DNA from: Eubacteriaceae bacterium
GTDB lineage: Bacteria; Bacillota; Clostridia; Lachnospirales; Lachnospiraceae
Length of the DNA: 64,000 nucleotides
Direction of reading: 5' to 3'
NCBI GenBank assembly: GCA_910574915.1
Contig: CAJTCR010000026.1
Location: forward strand, 1 to 64,000
Shown here: positions 17,517-27,865 of the stretch, piece after piece
Layout: every line of letters begins with the position of its first letter
How positions within the stretch are numbered: the stretch's first letter is position 1
Notes under the pieces: model-generated
Told to the model about the DNA's origin: nothing
The model's input: only the letters and a program-made list of their open reading frames with translations
Databases searched by the model: none
Made by a program: the position numbers and the translations under genes

Positions 17517-17962
17517 GTGGTGCTCCTATCGTTACAGTCAATGTTGCATGTGACAGAGTATCCGTACAGCATTGCAGAAATAACAGTGCATACAGCGCCC
17601 GCTATTTCTGCAACGCTGTACCAGTACGCCATCCACTCTACTAATATAACATATTTTCGTTTAATTTACAATATTTTAGTTTACAAATGTTAAAAAGATT
17701 CAAATGTAATGTGACGCAAGCGCGGCAGGCATAAAATGTAAGTCTGGACATGTCGTGAAGCGGCTATAATGTTAATATTATGCTAATTTTTGTAAGCGTT
17801 GATTTAACACGCTGCCTTACTAAAAATATAAAATTTTAGCGAAATTATACTAAAAATATGATTATAATTAGCTATAGTGATGAATTTGACATGCATAGTT
17901 GACATTTGTTTAGGTAGGTGTTAATGTAAACTTAACATAAATAAACAAGGAGGTTAAACGAA
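17517..17962. promoter_or_regulatory. Divergent regulatory region of the glycan operon
   Basis: This AT-rich 446-base region holds no gene. ATATTTTCGTTTA (17651-17663) and ATATTTTAGTTTA (17671-17683) are direct repeats with a 20-base period, and TACTAAAAATAT occurs twice about 29 bases apart (near 17819 and 17848); these are operator candidates. TGTAAGCGTTGATT (17791-17804) partly resembles a CcpA cre site but lacks its final CA. TTGACAT occurs twice (17886 and 17899) before the operon; the second is followed after 17 bases by a weak -10 (TAATGT). AAGGAGG precedes the first gene. Confidence 0.45.
17565..17620. mobile_element. 56-bp miniature element, family 1 derivative
   Basis: TACAGCATTGCAGAAATAAC at the left and CTATTTCTGCAACGCTGTA at the right form inverted ends that match the 158-bp element at 8882-9039. 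Almost nothing lies between the ends, so this is a deletion form. The flanks (TCCG and CCAG) do not show a CTAG duplication. It lies close upstream of the lacI start and can fold into a strong hairpin there. Confidence 0.75.
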
Positions 17963-18937
17963 ATGAAGACAGACAAAATGCTTCATGGGAAGGGAAAAGG
18001 GCCGAGAAAACGCTGGACCAGAGACGACACGGAATTGTTCCTGCTGTCGCTGCCTACGCTGCTTTGGTATGCAATTTTTGCTTATTTGCCAATGTTTGGT
18101 ATTATTATCGCATTTAAAGTATACAAATTGCAGCCAGGCGGGCACGGGTTTATTTACAATCTGCTGCACAGCGATTGGGCGGGATTCAGCAACTTTTCAT
18201 TTTTCTTCTCATCCAATGCGTTTACGATGCTGCTGAAAAACACGGTACTTTACAATATCGCGTTTATTATTATCAGTGCCACGGTAGCGGTAGGCGGCGC
18301 GTTAATGCTTAGCAACATGCGCAATAAAGGCGCCTCTAAGGTCTATCAGACGATGATGTTCCTGCCGTACTTTATGTCATGGGTAGTAATTGCCTATTTC
18401 GTATACGCGATCCTGACGCCGGAAAGAGGTTATTTAAACGGTATTTTAAAATCGTTCGGCGTAGACCCGATTATGTGGTTCCAGGAGGCAAAGTATTGGC
18501 CGTTTATCCTTGTACTGCTGAATACCTGGAAAGGTATGGGATACGGCATGGTGCTTTATCTTGCGAGCATTACAGGCATCGACCAGTCGATGTATGAAGC
18601 GGCAGTTATGGATGGGGCGACGAAGTGGCAGCAGACGGTACATATTACTCTGCCTTCCATTAAGCCAGTGTTTATCATGATGCTGATCTTAGACTGCGGC
18701 AAGATCTTCAACTCAGACTTCGGTCTGTTCTATCAGGTAACCGGCGGGATTCCACGGTCACTGTATACGACGGTATCGACGTTTGATACGTTTATCTATC
18801 AGGCGATTCGGACACCGGGAACGCCGATCGGCAGGACTGCGGCAGCATCGTTCTTCCAGGCGATCTGTAGCTGTACTACGATTTTGATAGCAAACTGGGT
18901 TGTCAGAAAGATTGATAATGAAAACAGCCTGATTTAA
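17963..18937 (+). CDS. Sugar ABC transporter permease (LplB type)
   Basis: A 324-residue inner-membrane subunit of an oligosaccharide ABC importer. About six membrane segments are visible after a basic cytoplasmic leader. The EAA loop that contacts the ATPase reads YEAAVMDGATKWQQ...ITLPSIKP (about residues 212-235). It is the first gene of the operon and starts with ATG after AAGGAGG (17947-17953). No ATPase gene is present in the operon; transporters of this class usually share a general MsmX-like ATPase encoded elsewhere. The substrate is inferred from the glycosidases downstream. Confidence 0.92.
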   Translation: MKTDKMLHGKGKGPRKRWTRDDTELFLLSLPTLLWYAIFAYLPMFGIIIAFKVYKLQPGGHGFIYNLLHSDWAGFSNFSFFFSSNAFTMLLKNTVLYNIAFIIISATVAVGGALMLSNMRNKGASKVYQTMMFLPYFMSWVVIAYFVYAILTPERGYLNGILKSFGVDPIMWFQEAKYWPFILVLLNTWKGMGYGMVLYLASITGIDQSMYEAAVMDGATKWQQTVHITLPSIKPVFIMMLILDCGKIFNSDFGLFYQVTGGIPRSLYTTVSTFDTFIYQAIRTPGTPIGRTAAASFFQAICSCTTILIANWVVRKIDNENSLI

Positions 18938-18956
18938 TCTGAGGGAGGGAAACGAC

Positions 18957-19883
18957 GTGAGAAAAAAGAATAAAGATCTGGAAAGCTCAGCACAGATTAA
19001 TCAGATCAAGCCGTCAACCAATATCCTGTTTAACGTGATATTTTTGGTTTTGGGACTGACTTGTATCTTCCCGCTGCTGTTCGTGTTTTCCATATCGATT
19101 ACAAGTGAAGAGGCGCTGCGTTCGGGCGGGTACCAGATTATTCCTGCGGAGTTATCGGCGGCCGCGTATCAGTTTTTATGGAATGAGCGTGCCATGATTT
19201 TCCGTGCGGTATTTATGTCGATTGTAGTAACTGTGATTGGTACGGTAATTACGATAGCGCTGGTAACGACGATGGGATATGTTGTTTCCAGAAGGAGCTT
19301 TAAGCTCAAAGGCATCTATACATGGATTATCTTTATTCCGATGATCTTTAATGGCGGTATGCTTTCGAGTTATGTAGTAGTAAACAATATTTTGGGGCTG
19401 CGCGATACGATCTGGGCGCTGATTTTCCCGCTGGCGTGTTCTTCGTTCAGTGTTACGATATGCAGGACGTTTTTCCGTACGACCGTACCGGATGCGATTG
19501 TAGAATCCGCAAAAATCGACGGCGCGGGACAGCTTCGCATCTGGGCGCAGATCGTCCTGCCGATCTCAAAGCCGGTAATGGCGACGATCGGGATGTTTGC
19601 CGCATTTGGATATTGGAACGACTGGTTCCAGGCTTCCATGTATTTGGATGACAAACGCCTGCAAACGTTGCAGTCGCTGTTAAACAATGTACAAAAGGGC
19701 ATTGAATATATGGCAAACAACCCTTACGGCGGCTTGTCTATGCAGGAATACAAGGCAGCCATGCCGACAGAAAGCGTGCGTATGGCGATCGCAATCGTTA
19801 TTATCGTGCCGATCGCGCTGACGTATCCGTTTTTCCAGAAATACTTTATCTCCGGCTTAACGATCGGTTCGGTAAAAGAGTAG
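18957..19883 (+). CDS. Sugar ABC transporter permease (YtcP type)
   Basis: The second permease subunit, 308 residues, with six membrane segments and the EAA loop VESAKIDGAGQLRIWAQIVLP near residues 181-201. It starts with GTG, preceded by GAGGGAGG, 19 bases after the first permease. The C-terminus FFQKYFISGLTIGSVKE is typical of YtcP/AraQ-like permeases. Together with the LplB-type partner it forms the membrane channel for the solute-binding protein encoded next. Confidence 0.92.
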   Translation: MRKKNKDLESSAQINQIKPSTNILFNVIFLVLGLTCIFPLLFVFSISITSEEALRSGGYQIIPAELSAAAYQFLWNERAMIFRAVFMSIVVTVIGTVITIALVTTMGYVVSRRSFKLKGIYTWIIFIPMIFNGGMLSSYVVVNNILGLRDTIWALIFPLACSSFSVTICRTFFRTTVPDAIVESAKIDGAGQLRIWAQIVLPISKPVMATIGMFAAFGYWNDWFQASMYLDDKRLQTLQSLLNNVQKGIEYMANNPYGGLSMQEYKAAMPTESVRMAIAIVIIVPIALTYPFFQKYFISGLTIGSVKE

Positions 19884-19919
19884 CAAAAAAACAGCACATA
19901 ATATCAGGAGGAAATGAGA

Positions 19920-21407
19920 ATGAAATTAAGAAGACTTATAGCGGCAGGGCTTGCGTCGGTAATGACGGTTGCGGCACTGGCTGGATGCGGAAACAGCTCC
20001 AATGGGGGAGATAAACAGACGTCATCAGACGGAGGCGGCGCACAGACTGAAGGCTCCGATGCGGGCAACGGAGAAATGGTGGACTTAAAATGGGTATTGA
20101 TCGGCAACGGAATGCCGACAAACTACGATACCTGGATGGCAAAGGTCAATGAACAGATCGCAGATATCGGCGTTAACCTGGAGGTCGAGGTAGTAAGCTG
20201 GTCAGACTGGGACAGCCGCAGAAACGTTATTATCAGTACGAATGAACCGTACGACATTATTTTCGGGCATGGCGGCAACTATATCTCGGATATTAATTTG
20301 GGCGCATACTGTGATATTACAGACCTGATCGAGGCGAATATGCCGGAATTAAACGAGATGATGCCGGAAGAATGCTGGACGGCGATGCGGGTCAACGACA
20401 GGATCTATGGTGTGCCGACGTATAAGGATATCGCAATCTCCAATTATGCGATCTGGGACAAAGAGCTTGTAGAAGAATACAATCTGGATCTTGCCAGCCT
20501 GACAGAGCTAGAATCGCTGACGCCTGTATTTGAACAGTTAAAGGCAGATAAAAATGATTATCCGTTCTATTCTAAAAACGACGGCATCTATTTTATATTT
20601 GACGCGTATGACCAGCTTGGCGCAGGTACGCAGGTGCTTGGCGTAAGATATGACGACAAGGATGCAAAGGTGTGCTTTACACTTGAGCAGCCGGACGTTT
20701 TCAAAGCATTGCAGACCGTATATGAATGGAACCAGAAAGGGCTGATTAACCCGGATGCTGCGACATTGTCAGAGGCACGTGTTTACAATATGTGGAGAAT
20801 CGGCCAGGGCTGGGCGTCGGCAGCGTTTACTTCCTGGGGCCCGCAGATGGGCAAGGACGTTGCTGTAGAAAAGGTAGGAGATACGATCCTGTCCAATGAT
20901 ACCGTACGCGGCTCGATCAACATGATTTCTACAAACAGCAAATACCCGGAAAAATGCTTACAGCTTTTGAACAAGGTCAACACAGATACCAAGCTGCGCG
21001 ACATGTTCTATTACGGAGAAGAAGGCGTGAACTTTGAATATAACGAAGACGGCAAAGTGCACAAGCTGGATAAGCAGTGGGATATTCCTGGATATACCAA
21101 CGGCACCTATTTTACGGTTACACAGGAAGACAAAGACGAATACAATCAGTTTGAGGAAATCAAGGAACTGATGGATGAAGCGGTTAGCTCTGTCATGCTT
21201 GGCTTTACCTTTGATACTACAAACGTATACGACCAGATTGCAAATTGCAGCGAAATCTGGCTGCGCTATAAGAGCGAGGTCATGACTGGCGTGCAGGATC
21301 CAACAGTCTATGTGCCGCAGATTAAAGAAGAGCTGATGGCGGCAGGCTTCCAGGATATTCTGGACGAAGCGCAGGCACAGGTGGATGAATTTATGGCAGC
21401 AAAATAA
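19920..21407 (+). CDS. Extracellular solute-binding lipoprotein
   Basis: A 495-residue substrate-binding protein anchored by lipid. The signal peptide ends in the lipobox LAGC with C23, followed by a flexible serine/glycine-rich spacer (about 24-55) and then a family 1-type binding fold. The start at 19920 has AGGAGG (19906-19911) eight bases away; the ATG at 19914 is too close. The size and the company of LplB/YtcP permeases fit an oligosaccharide binder. Given the GH85 enzyme in the same operon, the expected ligand is a mannose-rich oligosaccharide ending in a single GlcNAc. Confidence 0.92.
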   Translation: MKLRRLIAAGLASVMTVAALAGCGNSSNGGDKQTSSDGGGAQTEGSDAGNGEMVDLKWVLIGNGMPTNYDTWMAKVNEQIADIGVNLEVEVVSWSDWDSRRNVIISTNEPYDIIFGHGGNYISDINLGAYCDITDLIEANMPELNEMMPEECWTAMRVNDRIYGVPTYKDIAISNYAIWDKELVEEYNLDLASLTELESLTPVFEQLKADKNDYPFYSKNDGIYFIFDAYDQLGAGTQVLGVRYDDKDAKVCFTLEQPDVFKALQTVYEWNQKGLINPDAATLSEARVYNMWRIGQGWASAAFTSWGPQMGKDVAVEKVGDTILSNDTVRGSINMISTNSKYPEKCLQLLNKVNTDTKLRDMFYYGEEGVNFEYNEDGKVHKLDKQWDIPGYTNGTYFTVTQEDKDEYNQFEEIKELMDEAVSSVMLGFTFDTTNVYDQIANCSEIWLRYKSEVMTGVQDPTVYVPQIKEELMAAGFQDILDEAQAQVDEFMAAK

Positions 21408-21430
21408 GAGAAAAGACAGGTGATCAAAAT

Positions 21431-22426
21431 ATGGCGAAAATAATAGGGGCAGATCTGCCGAATATGCCGTGGCAGGAGCCAAAAGGCACGGAAAAATTAC
21501 CAGTATGGCGCTATGACAAAAATCCGATTATCCAAAGGTTTGCAACAAAAAATTCGAACAGCGTGTTTAACAGTGCGGTTGTCCCATATAAAGACGGTTT
21601 TGCGGGAGTGTTCCGCTGTGACAGCAAATCGATCAGCATGGATATTTTTACCGGATTTAGTAAAGACGGCGTTCACTGGGACATTGAGGACGATGCGATT
21701 GTATTCCAGGGAGCAGACCCGGAGATCGCAAAACGGGATTTCCGCTATGATCCAAGAGTGTGCTGGATCGAAGATAGGTATTATGTAACCTGGTGCAACG
21801 GCTATCACGAATATCCGACGATCGGCATTGGCTACACATATGATTTTAAGACGTATTACCAGATGGAAAACGCGTTTTTGCCGTTTAACCGAAACGGTGT
21901 GCTGTTTCCAAGAAAGATAAACGGCAATTATTATATGCTCAGCCGTCCAAGCGACAACGGCCACACACCGTTTGGCGATATTTTTGTAAGCGAAAGCCCG
22001 GATTTAAAATACTGGGGCTGCCATCGGTTTGTGATGGGTACGATAAAAGGCGATTTTTCAGCATGGCAGAGCCTAAAGGTCGGGGCAGGAAGCGTTCCGA
22101 TCGAGACGGACGAAGGCTGGCTGCTTATTTATCACGGTGTAATTAATACGTGCAACGGCTATGTATACCGGATGGGCTGTGCGCTTTTGGATCTTGAGCA
22201 GCCTTGGAAGGTGATAAAGCGGACGAGAAATTATATTTTAGGCCCGCATGAGCTGTATGAGTGCGTCGGAGACGTACCAAATGTTGTATTTCCATGCGCA
22301 GCGCTTGTGGACGCAGCGACTGGCAGGATCGCGGTTTATTACGGATGTGCAGACACCGTAACAGGGCTGGCGTTTACGACGGTTGACCGCCTGCTGGATG
22401 CGATGGAGGAGGTCACATGCTGCTAA
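21431..22426 (+). CDS. GH130 beta-mannoside phosphorylase
   Basis: A 331-residue five-bladed propeller enzyme of family GH130. Such enzymes cleave a beta-mannosidic bond with phosphate to give alpha-mannose 1-phosphate. The [17 protein letters not shown] segment holds the conserved catalytic aspartate (D107), and [14 protein letters not shown] and LIYHGV are further family motifs. No signal peptide is present, so it acts in the cytoplasm. In an operon with GH85 and GH38 the natural substrate is probably mannosyl-beta-1,4-GlcNAc, the core left after trimming an N-glycan. The subfamily cannot be fixed by eye. It overlaps the next gene by 10 bases. Confidence 0.88.
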   Translation: MAKIIGADLPNMPWQEPKGTEKLPVWRYDKNPIIQRFATKNSNSVFNSAVVPYKDGFAGVFRCDSKSISMDIFTGFSKDGVHWDIEDDAIVFQGADPEIAKRDFRYDPRVCWIEDRYYVTWCNGYHEYPTIGIGYTYDFKTYYQMENAFLPFNRNGVLFPRKINGNYYMLSRPSDNGHTPFGDIFVSESPDLKYWGCHRFVMGTIKGDFSAWQSLKVGAGSVPIETDEGWLLIYHGVINTCNGYVYRMGCALLDLEQPWKVIKRTRNYILGPHELYECVGDVPNVVFPCAALVDAATGRIAVYYGCADTVTGLAFTTVDRLLDAMEEVTCC

Positions 22427-24621
22427 GCAGGACAGATCACAGGCCGTATATCAATGTAATATTCGGTAACTTTTACAGCCCGGCTTACGACGATGAAGCA
22501 TTTGTCGATGAGACAATGAAGCTGATAAAAGAGCTGGGATTTAACAGTGTGATGTTCGATACAAAAGCATGGGAAGATTTTAAAGAGCGATATGATACAG
22601 GCGCATACAGCCAGTATGTCAGGATGCAGGAATATATGGGAAAATCCGCGCGGGCGCACGGGCTTGGCTACAATTTCCTGCTGCTGTACCTAAACGGAGA
22701 CAACCTGTATCCGCATATCCGCTTTAGCCCGCCGATCTTTGGAGAAGAGACGGTGCATTATGACGGTACGCCGGGCAGATGGTATAAATACTGGTCGCCA
22801 AAGGCAAAGCTGTCGATGAAGGAGCATGTGGAGCGGATTATGGAGCTGTATGGCGATGGATGTGAGCGGTGCGTAATTACGGCACCGCCGTCTCCATCCA
22901 CAGAGACCGGCGAGGTCATCCCGGTGTGCAGCATGTGGGATCCGGTCGTGGCGCCCAGCTTTGACGCCGAGGGGATCAGCCGCTACCAGGAGTTTTTGCG
23001 GGAGCTGTACGGCGGCGATATTATAAGGCTCAATCAGGCTTACGCAGTATCCGTCGCAGATTTTTGCGAGCTTGCACCCGAAAAATATTGGTATTCGTTA
23101 GTATACGGCGAAGCGTTTTTAACAGAAGAAGATGTGAAAAAAAAGACGCCAAAATTTTTCCGCTGGAGAGACCAGGCTTTTTGGAAAGCGCAGGAACTAA
23201 AGCTGTATTTTCAGGATATGAAAAAGATGCTCAAGGAAAAGCATCCAGAGCTGTTTTTGTGCCCGGATTTGTCCCAGTGGGGGTATTTTCTGAACATTTA
23301 CGGGCGTGCGCAGGCGGATGCGGACAATGCGTTCAGCGACTTGTGGGATACGGCAGTGCGCGGCATAGATCCGTATGTGCTCGCTCCGTATCTGGACAGT
23401 TGTCATTTTATTACGGTTCCGGTGACGCCGGACGGATATCCAAATGCATATGTCGTGTCATGCCAGCACAGTATGATGCGGGTGATGAACGAAGGAAAAC
23501 AGTTGGTTGGCGGCATTTATTGGGGTAGATTTATATATAACGACCTGTATGCGTTTCTGACTCCGGCGGAAATGATCGGCACAATGACGGCGTGCGGGAT
23601 GGACGGCTATACATGCTACGGCATGAACGGGCTGGATGACGGCGGCGTATTAAACCGGATGGATCCGAGCTTTTTAGATTCGCTGGCACTTGGAAACCGC
23701 TGGTGCGCAGAGGTGATACCGCAGCGTACAGGTGCGCGCAAAAAGGAAATCGCGCTGCTGTTTCCGTCAGAGATGGCGCTTTTAGAGCCGTTTGAGACAG
23801 GAAATAATAAAATAAGGCGCCTGGACTTGCTCGGCTGGTACGAATTGTGCTGTGACCTTGGATACCAGGTGGATGTCATCAGCGCACAGCAGATTACAAA
23901 CGGCGCGCTGTCAGAGTACCGGATTCTGATCGTGCCGGCAAACGACTGCTATGAAGCGGCAGAGCACAAGCAGTCTGAGACATGTATCAGAGAGTGGGTG
24001 CGCAGCGGCGGGATACTGCTGCACGGTCCTGGTGATGCGCTTGCAAAGTCGTGTTTTGGCATTGCAGGGGAAGCGTGCGGGAAGACGCCGTACCGGTATG
24101 GAAATGTGATTATCCCGCAGGGAGAGTCATTTTGCAGGTATTACGGCGGGAAATCCGTCGCAGACTATATTGACGGCAAAGGCTGCTGTGTGGCAGAATA
24201 TGCAAAAGACATACTTGCAAAACGCCTCGCGCGGCAGACAGAAACAGAAAAGACGGGATGGGAATGCCGCGGGGCAGTCTATGCGTTCGGCGTACAGATC
24301 GGAGCGTCCTATGCGGCAAAAAACATCCCACATGTACCATATGGACAGGGCAACCGGGAAATGTATCCGCTGATCCAGTCCAAAACAACGCTTGTAAAGG
24401 CTCTTTTAAGAAAATATCTTACACCAGCCAGTGGAATTTGTGAACGAGGCATAGAAACAGGGGTATTTGAAAACGGCATGGTGATTGTAAACCACCGCAG
24501 TGAACCTTATGTGCTTTTAGAACAATATCATTCATATTGTTATCAGTATCCGCCTTGCCGGCAAGACGGACAGCAGGTGCTTGCAGGACATTCCGCAGTA
24601 TGGGTAAGCAGCACAGTATAA
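22417..24621 (+). CDS. Clan GH-A glycoside hydrolase, GH42/GH164-like
   Basis: A 734-residue cytoplasmic protein (no signal peptide). The N-terminal 400 residues look like a (beta/alpha)8 barrel, with [20 protein letters not shown] at the start and [20 protein letters not shown] resembling the GH42 element that follows the acid/base region. Residues about 430-560 ([16 protein letters not shown]...RILIVPAND) look like the trimerisation domain of GH42 beta-galactosidases. I cannot place it confidently in a family. GH164, described as beta-mannosidases related to GH42, is an attractive option given the operon. The catalytic residues are not assigned. It overlaps the GH130 gene by 10 bases and follows GAGGAGG. 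Confidence 0.6.
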   Translation: MLLSRTDHRPYINVIFGNFYSPAYDDEAFVDETMKLIKELGFNSVMFDTKAWEDFKERYDTGAYSQYVRMQEYMGKSARAHGLGYNFLLLYLNGDNLYPHIRFSPPIFGEETVHYDGTPGRWYKYWSPKAKLSMKEHVERIMELYGDGCERCVITAPPSPSTETGEVIPVCSMWDPVVAPSFDAEGISRYQEFLRELYGGDIIRLNQAYAVSVADFCELAPEKYWYSLVYGEAFLTEEDVKKKTPKFFRWRDQAFWKAQELKLYFQDMKKMLKEKHPELFLCPDLSQWGYFLNIYGRAQADADNAFSDLWDTAVRGIDPYVLAPYLDSCHFITVPVTPDGYPNAYVVSCQHSMMRVMNEGKQLVGGIYWGRFIYNDLYAFLTPAEMIGTMTACGMDGYTCYGMNGLDDGGVLNRMDPSFLDSLALGNRWCAEVIPQRTGARKKEIALLFPSEMALLEPFETGNNKIRRLDLLGWYELCCDLGYQVDVISAQQITNGALSEYRILIVPANDCYEAAEHKQSETCIREWVRSGGILLHGPGDALAKSCFGIAGEACGKTPYRYGNVIIPQGESFCRYYGGKSVADYIDGKGCCVAEYAKDILAKRLARQTETEKTGWECRGAVYAFGVQIGASYAAKNIPHVPYGQGNREMYPLIQSKTTLVKALLRKYLTPASGICERGIETGVFENGMVIVNHRSEPYVLLEQYHSYCYQYPPCRQDGQQVLAGHSAVWVSSTV

Positions 24622-24664
24622 TTTAGCAGGAATGCCCCCACGAAGGGCGGAATAAGGAGGTTTT

Positions 24665-27600
24665 ATGCATTTTTTAGACAAAAGGGTAAAGGTCATTTGT
24701 GAAGAACTTAAAAAACGGAAAGTAAAACAAAAGTTTCCGGTAGAAAACTGGAAATACAAAGAAGGAACTTATATTCGCCCTGAGGAAGCGCAGGCAGACC
24801 AAAAACCGTGGGAGGATTACGACTGCAAGACGATGCACTGGTACGGCAAAGACCGCCATTACTGTTTTAAAACTTCCTACCAAGTACCAAAGGAGCTGGA
24901 CGGCAAGCCGATGTGGATGCACGTATGCACACAGATCGACGAATGGGACGACGCCAGAAACCCGCAGTTTTTACTGTATGTAAACGGCGAAGTGGTACAG
25001 GGTATAGATATGAACCACAGGGATGTCTATTTGCGTCCGCAGGCAGTACAGGGAGAAGAGCTGGAGCTTGTATTAATCGCGTATACGGGGACGCTGCATA
25101 CCGAGTTTAACCTGATCGTTGAGATGCAGGAGGTCGATGCGGCAGTTGAAAAGCTGTATTATGACCTGTGGGTGCCGTTAGAGGCGTTTACAAGGATGGA
25201 AGAGGATGATAAAAACCGCAGGGATATCGAGGAAATCTTAAATACGACGGTGAATTTTCTGGATCTGCGCACACCGTATTCGAAAGCATTTTACGAGACG
25301 TTAGAGCAGGCGTCCGCGTATATCGACAAAGCGCTCTATACCGATCATGCGGGATGGCAGGATGTGGTTGCGACCTGTATCGGGCATACGCATATTGACG
25401 TGGCGTGGTGGTGGACGGTCGCGCAGACACGCGAAAAAGTCGGACGCAGCTTTGCTACGGTATTAAAGCTGATGGAAGAATATCCGAACTATAAGTTTAT
25501 GTCCAGCCAGCCGCAGCTCTATGCGTTTTTTAAAGAACGCTACCCGCAAATGTATGAAAAAATCAAAGCGCGGATTAAAGAAAAACGCTGGGAGCCGGAA
25601 GGCGGCATGTGGGTGGAAGCCGACTGCAACTTAACGAGCGGTGAATCGCTCGTGCGCCAGTTTGTGCATGGCAAACGCTTCTTCAAAGAAGAGTTTGGCG
25701 TGGACAACCGGATTTTGTGGCTGCCGGACGTGTTCGGCTATTCGGGAGCGCTGCCGCAGATTATGAAAAAGTGCGGTATTGATTATTTTATGACGACGAA
25801 GCTGGCATGGAACCAGTTTAACAAAGTGCCGTACGATACGATGATGTGGCGCGGCATCGACGGCTCAGAAGTGCTGACGCACCTGATTACGACGCTTGGC
25901 GTGCACCAGCCGATCAAAGACTTTTTTACGACTTATAACGGAATGCTTCATCCAGATGCAATTATGGGCGGATGGACGCGCTACCAGAACAAAGATATCA
26001 ACAACGACATTTTGATCTCCTACGGCTACGGTGACGGAGGCGGAGGACCGACCAGGGAGATGCTTGAGACTTCGATTCGTATGGAAAAAGGGGTCAAGGG
26101 CATACCAAAAGTACGTCAGGAATTTGCCCGTACGTACTTTGACGAGCTAAAGGAACGTGTACAGGATCATAAGCGGCTTCCGGTCTGGGAAGGAGAGCTG
26201 TATTTTGAATACCACAGGGGCACGCTTACCTCGATGGCGAGAAATAAACGCTCCAACCGCAAATCGGAGCTGGGGTTAATGGATCTGGAGCTGCTTAGTG
26301 TACTGACGGCAGAGGCATTGGGCTATCCGGTCAAAGAGCTGGATGAGATGTGGAAGCTTGTGCTGCTGAACCAGTTCCATGATATTCTGCCAGGCTCTTC
26401 GATCGAAGAAGTCTACAAGGTGACCAAGGAAGAATACGAACAGCTCGCTGCACGCCTTGCAGAGCTTACCGCACAGCGCATAAAAGCAATCGCAGGCACC
26501 GGAGAAGCAGTGGCCGTATTTAACACAACCGGAAAGGTAAGAGACGATATTGTCAATCTGGGTACACTGGACGCGGCAGCAGTTGCAGACGGGGAAGGGA
26601 ATGTGTACCCGGTACAAAAAACAGCCGACGGAAGCATTGCTTATGTGAAACACCTGCCGTCAAAGGGCTTTAAGTCCTTCCATTTGGCAGAACTTGCAGA
26701 CGGGGACGAACAGCCGGCATTTGTACTGCACAGCGACTATGAGCTGGAAACACCGTTTTATAACATCAAGCTGGACGAACAGGGCATGTTTACGAGCATC
26801 TATGATAAAGAAAACGACAGGGAAACGGTACAGGAGGGCGGGCGCGCCAACCTGCTGCGGATGTATGAAGACAAGCCGATTTATTTTGACAACTGGGATA
26901 TCGATATTTTCTATACCGAAAAATTCTGGGATGTGGACAATGTAGAGCGGATGGAGTGGACAGAGCTTGGTTCGGTACGCGCAGCGCTTGAGATCACAAG
27001 AAAAGCGTCCAACTCTACAATCACCCAGAAGATCCTGTTTTATGCAGACAGCCGCAGGATCGAGTTTGTTACACACGTAGACTGGAAAGAGCACCAGACA
27101 TTGTTAAAGGTACATTTCCCGGTAGCCGTGCATACGGACGAAGCGACGTTTGATATCCAGTTCGGTAATCTGACCAGAAAGACACATCAGAATACAAGCT
27201 GGGATGTAGCGCGCTTTGAAAGCTGCGGACAAAAATGGATGGACTTGTCCGAAGGGCATTATGGCGTATCGCTGCTAAATGACTGCAAATACGGACATTC
27301 GGTAAAAGATTCCAATATGGCGCTGACCCTGATTAAGTCCGGCATTGAGCCAAATCCGGTCACAGACCAGGAGGAGCATACCTTTACGTACGCGCTGTAT
27401 CCGCACGCGGAAGGCTGGCGTGCGGCAGGCACTGTAGAGGAAGCATATAAGTTAAACCAGCCGCTGCTTGTACAGACAGGCGCACAGGCAGTCGGCGAAT
27501 ATTCGTTCGCATCGACAGACAGTGCCAATGTCGTGATCGAGACGATCAAGCAGGCAGAGGACGGCAGCGGCGTTGTCATTCGTATGTACGAATCGGAAAA

Positions 27601-27757
27601 TGCCTATACAAAAGCAAAATTAACAGTGAACCATGAGTTTGGCAAAGCACAGATCTGTAACCTGTTGGAAGAGCCGGAATATACAGCGCAGACAGCAGGC
27701 AATACGATCGACGTCGTGTTCAAGCCATATGAAGTCGTTACTGTAAAGCTTTCCTAA
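24665..27757 (+). CDS. GH38 alpha-mannosidase
   Basis: A 1030-residue retaining alpha-mannosidase. The zinc-binding pair is H243 and D245 in HTHIDVAWWW, the nucleophile is D320 in WVEADCN, and WLPDVFGYSGALPQIM is the signature strand of the family; a second zinc histidine is in NQFHDILPGSSI. The C-terminal beta-domains run from about 680 to 1030. There is no signal peptide, so it trims imported glycans in the cytoplasm. Ribosome binding site AAGGAGG lies before the ATG. In context it removes the alpha-linked mannoses of high-mannose N-glycans released by the GH85 enzyme. Confidence 0.93.
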   Translation: MHFLDKRVKVICEELKKRKVKQKFPVENWKYKEGTYIRPEEAQADQKPWEDYDCKTMHWYGKDRHYCFKTSYQVPKELDGKPMWMHVCTQIDEWDDARNPQFLLYVNGEVVQGIDMNHRDVYLRPQAVQGEELELVLIAYTGTLHTEFNLIVEMQEVDAAVEKLYYDLWVPLEAFTRMEEDDKNRRDIEEILNTTVNFLDLRTPYSKAFYETLEQASAYIDKALYTDHAGWQDVVATCIGHTHIDVAWWWTVAQTREKVGRSFATVLKLMEEYPNYKFMSSQPQLYAFFKERYPQMYEKIKARIKEKRWEPEGGMWVEADCNLTSGESLVRQFVHGKRFFKEEFGVDNRILWLPDVFGYSGALPQIMKKCGIDYFMTTKLAWNQFNKVPYDTMMWRGIDGSEVLTHLITTLGVHQPIKDFFTTYNGMLHPDAIMGGWTRYQNKDINNDILISYGYGDGGGGPTREMLETSIRMEKGVKGIPKVRQEFARTYFDELKERVQDHKRLPVWEGELYFEYHRGTLTSMARNKRSNRKSELGLMDLELLSVLTAEALGYPVKELDEMWKLVLLNQFHDILPGSSIEEVYKVTKEEYEQLAARLAELTAQRIKAIAGTGEAVAVFNTTGKVRDDIVNLGTLDAAAVADGEGNVYPVQKTADGSIAYVKHLPSKGFKSFHLAELADGDEQPAFVLHSDYELETPFYNIKLDEQGMFTSIYDKENDRETVQEGGRANLLRMYEDKPIYFDNWDIDIFYTEKFWDVDNVERMEWTELGSVRAALEITRKASNSTITQKILFYADSRRIEFVTHVDWKEHQTLLKVHFPVAVHTDEATFDIQFGNLTRKTHQNTSWDVARFESCGQKWMDLSEGHYGVSLLNDCKYGHSVKDSNMALTLIKSGIEPNPVTDQEEHTFTYALYPHAEGWRAAGTVEEAYKLNQPLLVQTGAQAVGEYSFASTDSANVVIETIKQAEDGSGVVIRMYESENAYTKAKLTVNHEFGKAQICNLLEEPEYTAQTAGNTIDVVFKPYEVVTVKLS

Positions 27758-27782
27758 CATACAGTTATCCAAGATCAAGGCA

Positions 27783-27804
27783 CGGAGAGGTATTTACCTC
27801 TCCG
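27783..27804 (+). other. Intercistronic hairpin before the GH85 gene
   Basis: CGGAGAGGTA (27783-27792) and TACCTCTCCG (27795-27804) form a stem of nine or ten base pairs with almost no loop. No T run follows, so it is not a standard terminator. It may stabilise or partly separate the transcript between the cytoplasmic enzymes and the surface lipoprotein. Confidence 0.6.
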
Positions 27805-27865
27805 AGTCATTCTATCAGAATTTATTCAATCATTCAGGAACATTGAAGAATAGAGAGGATCAACA

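Noticed and set aside
17791..17804. CcpA cre site TGTAAGCGTTGATT
   Set aside because: It lacks the final CA of the consensus and could be chance in AT-rich DNA.
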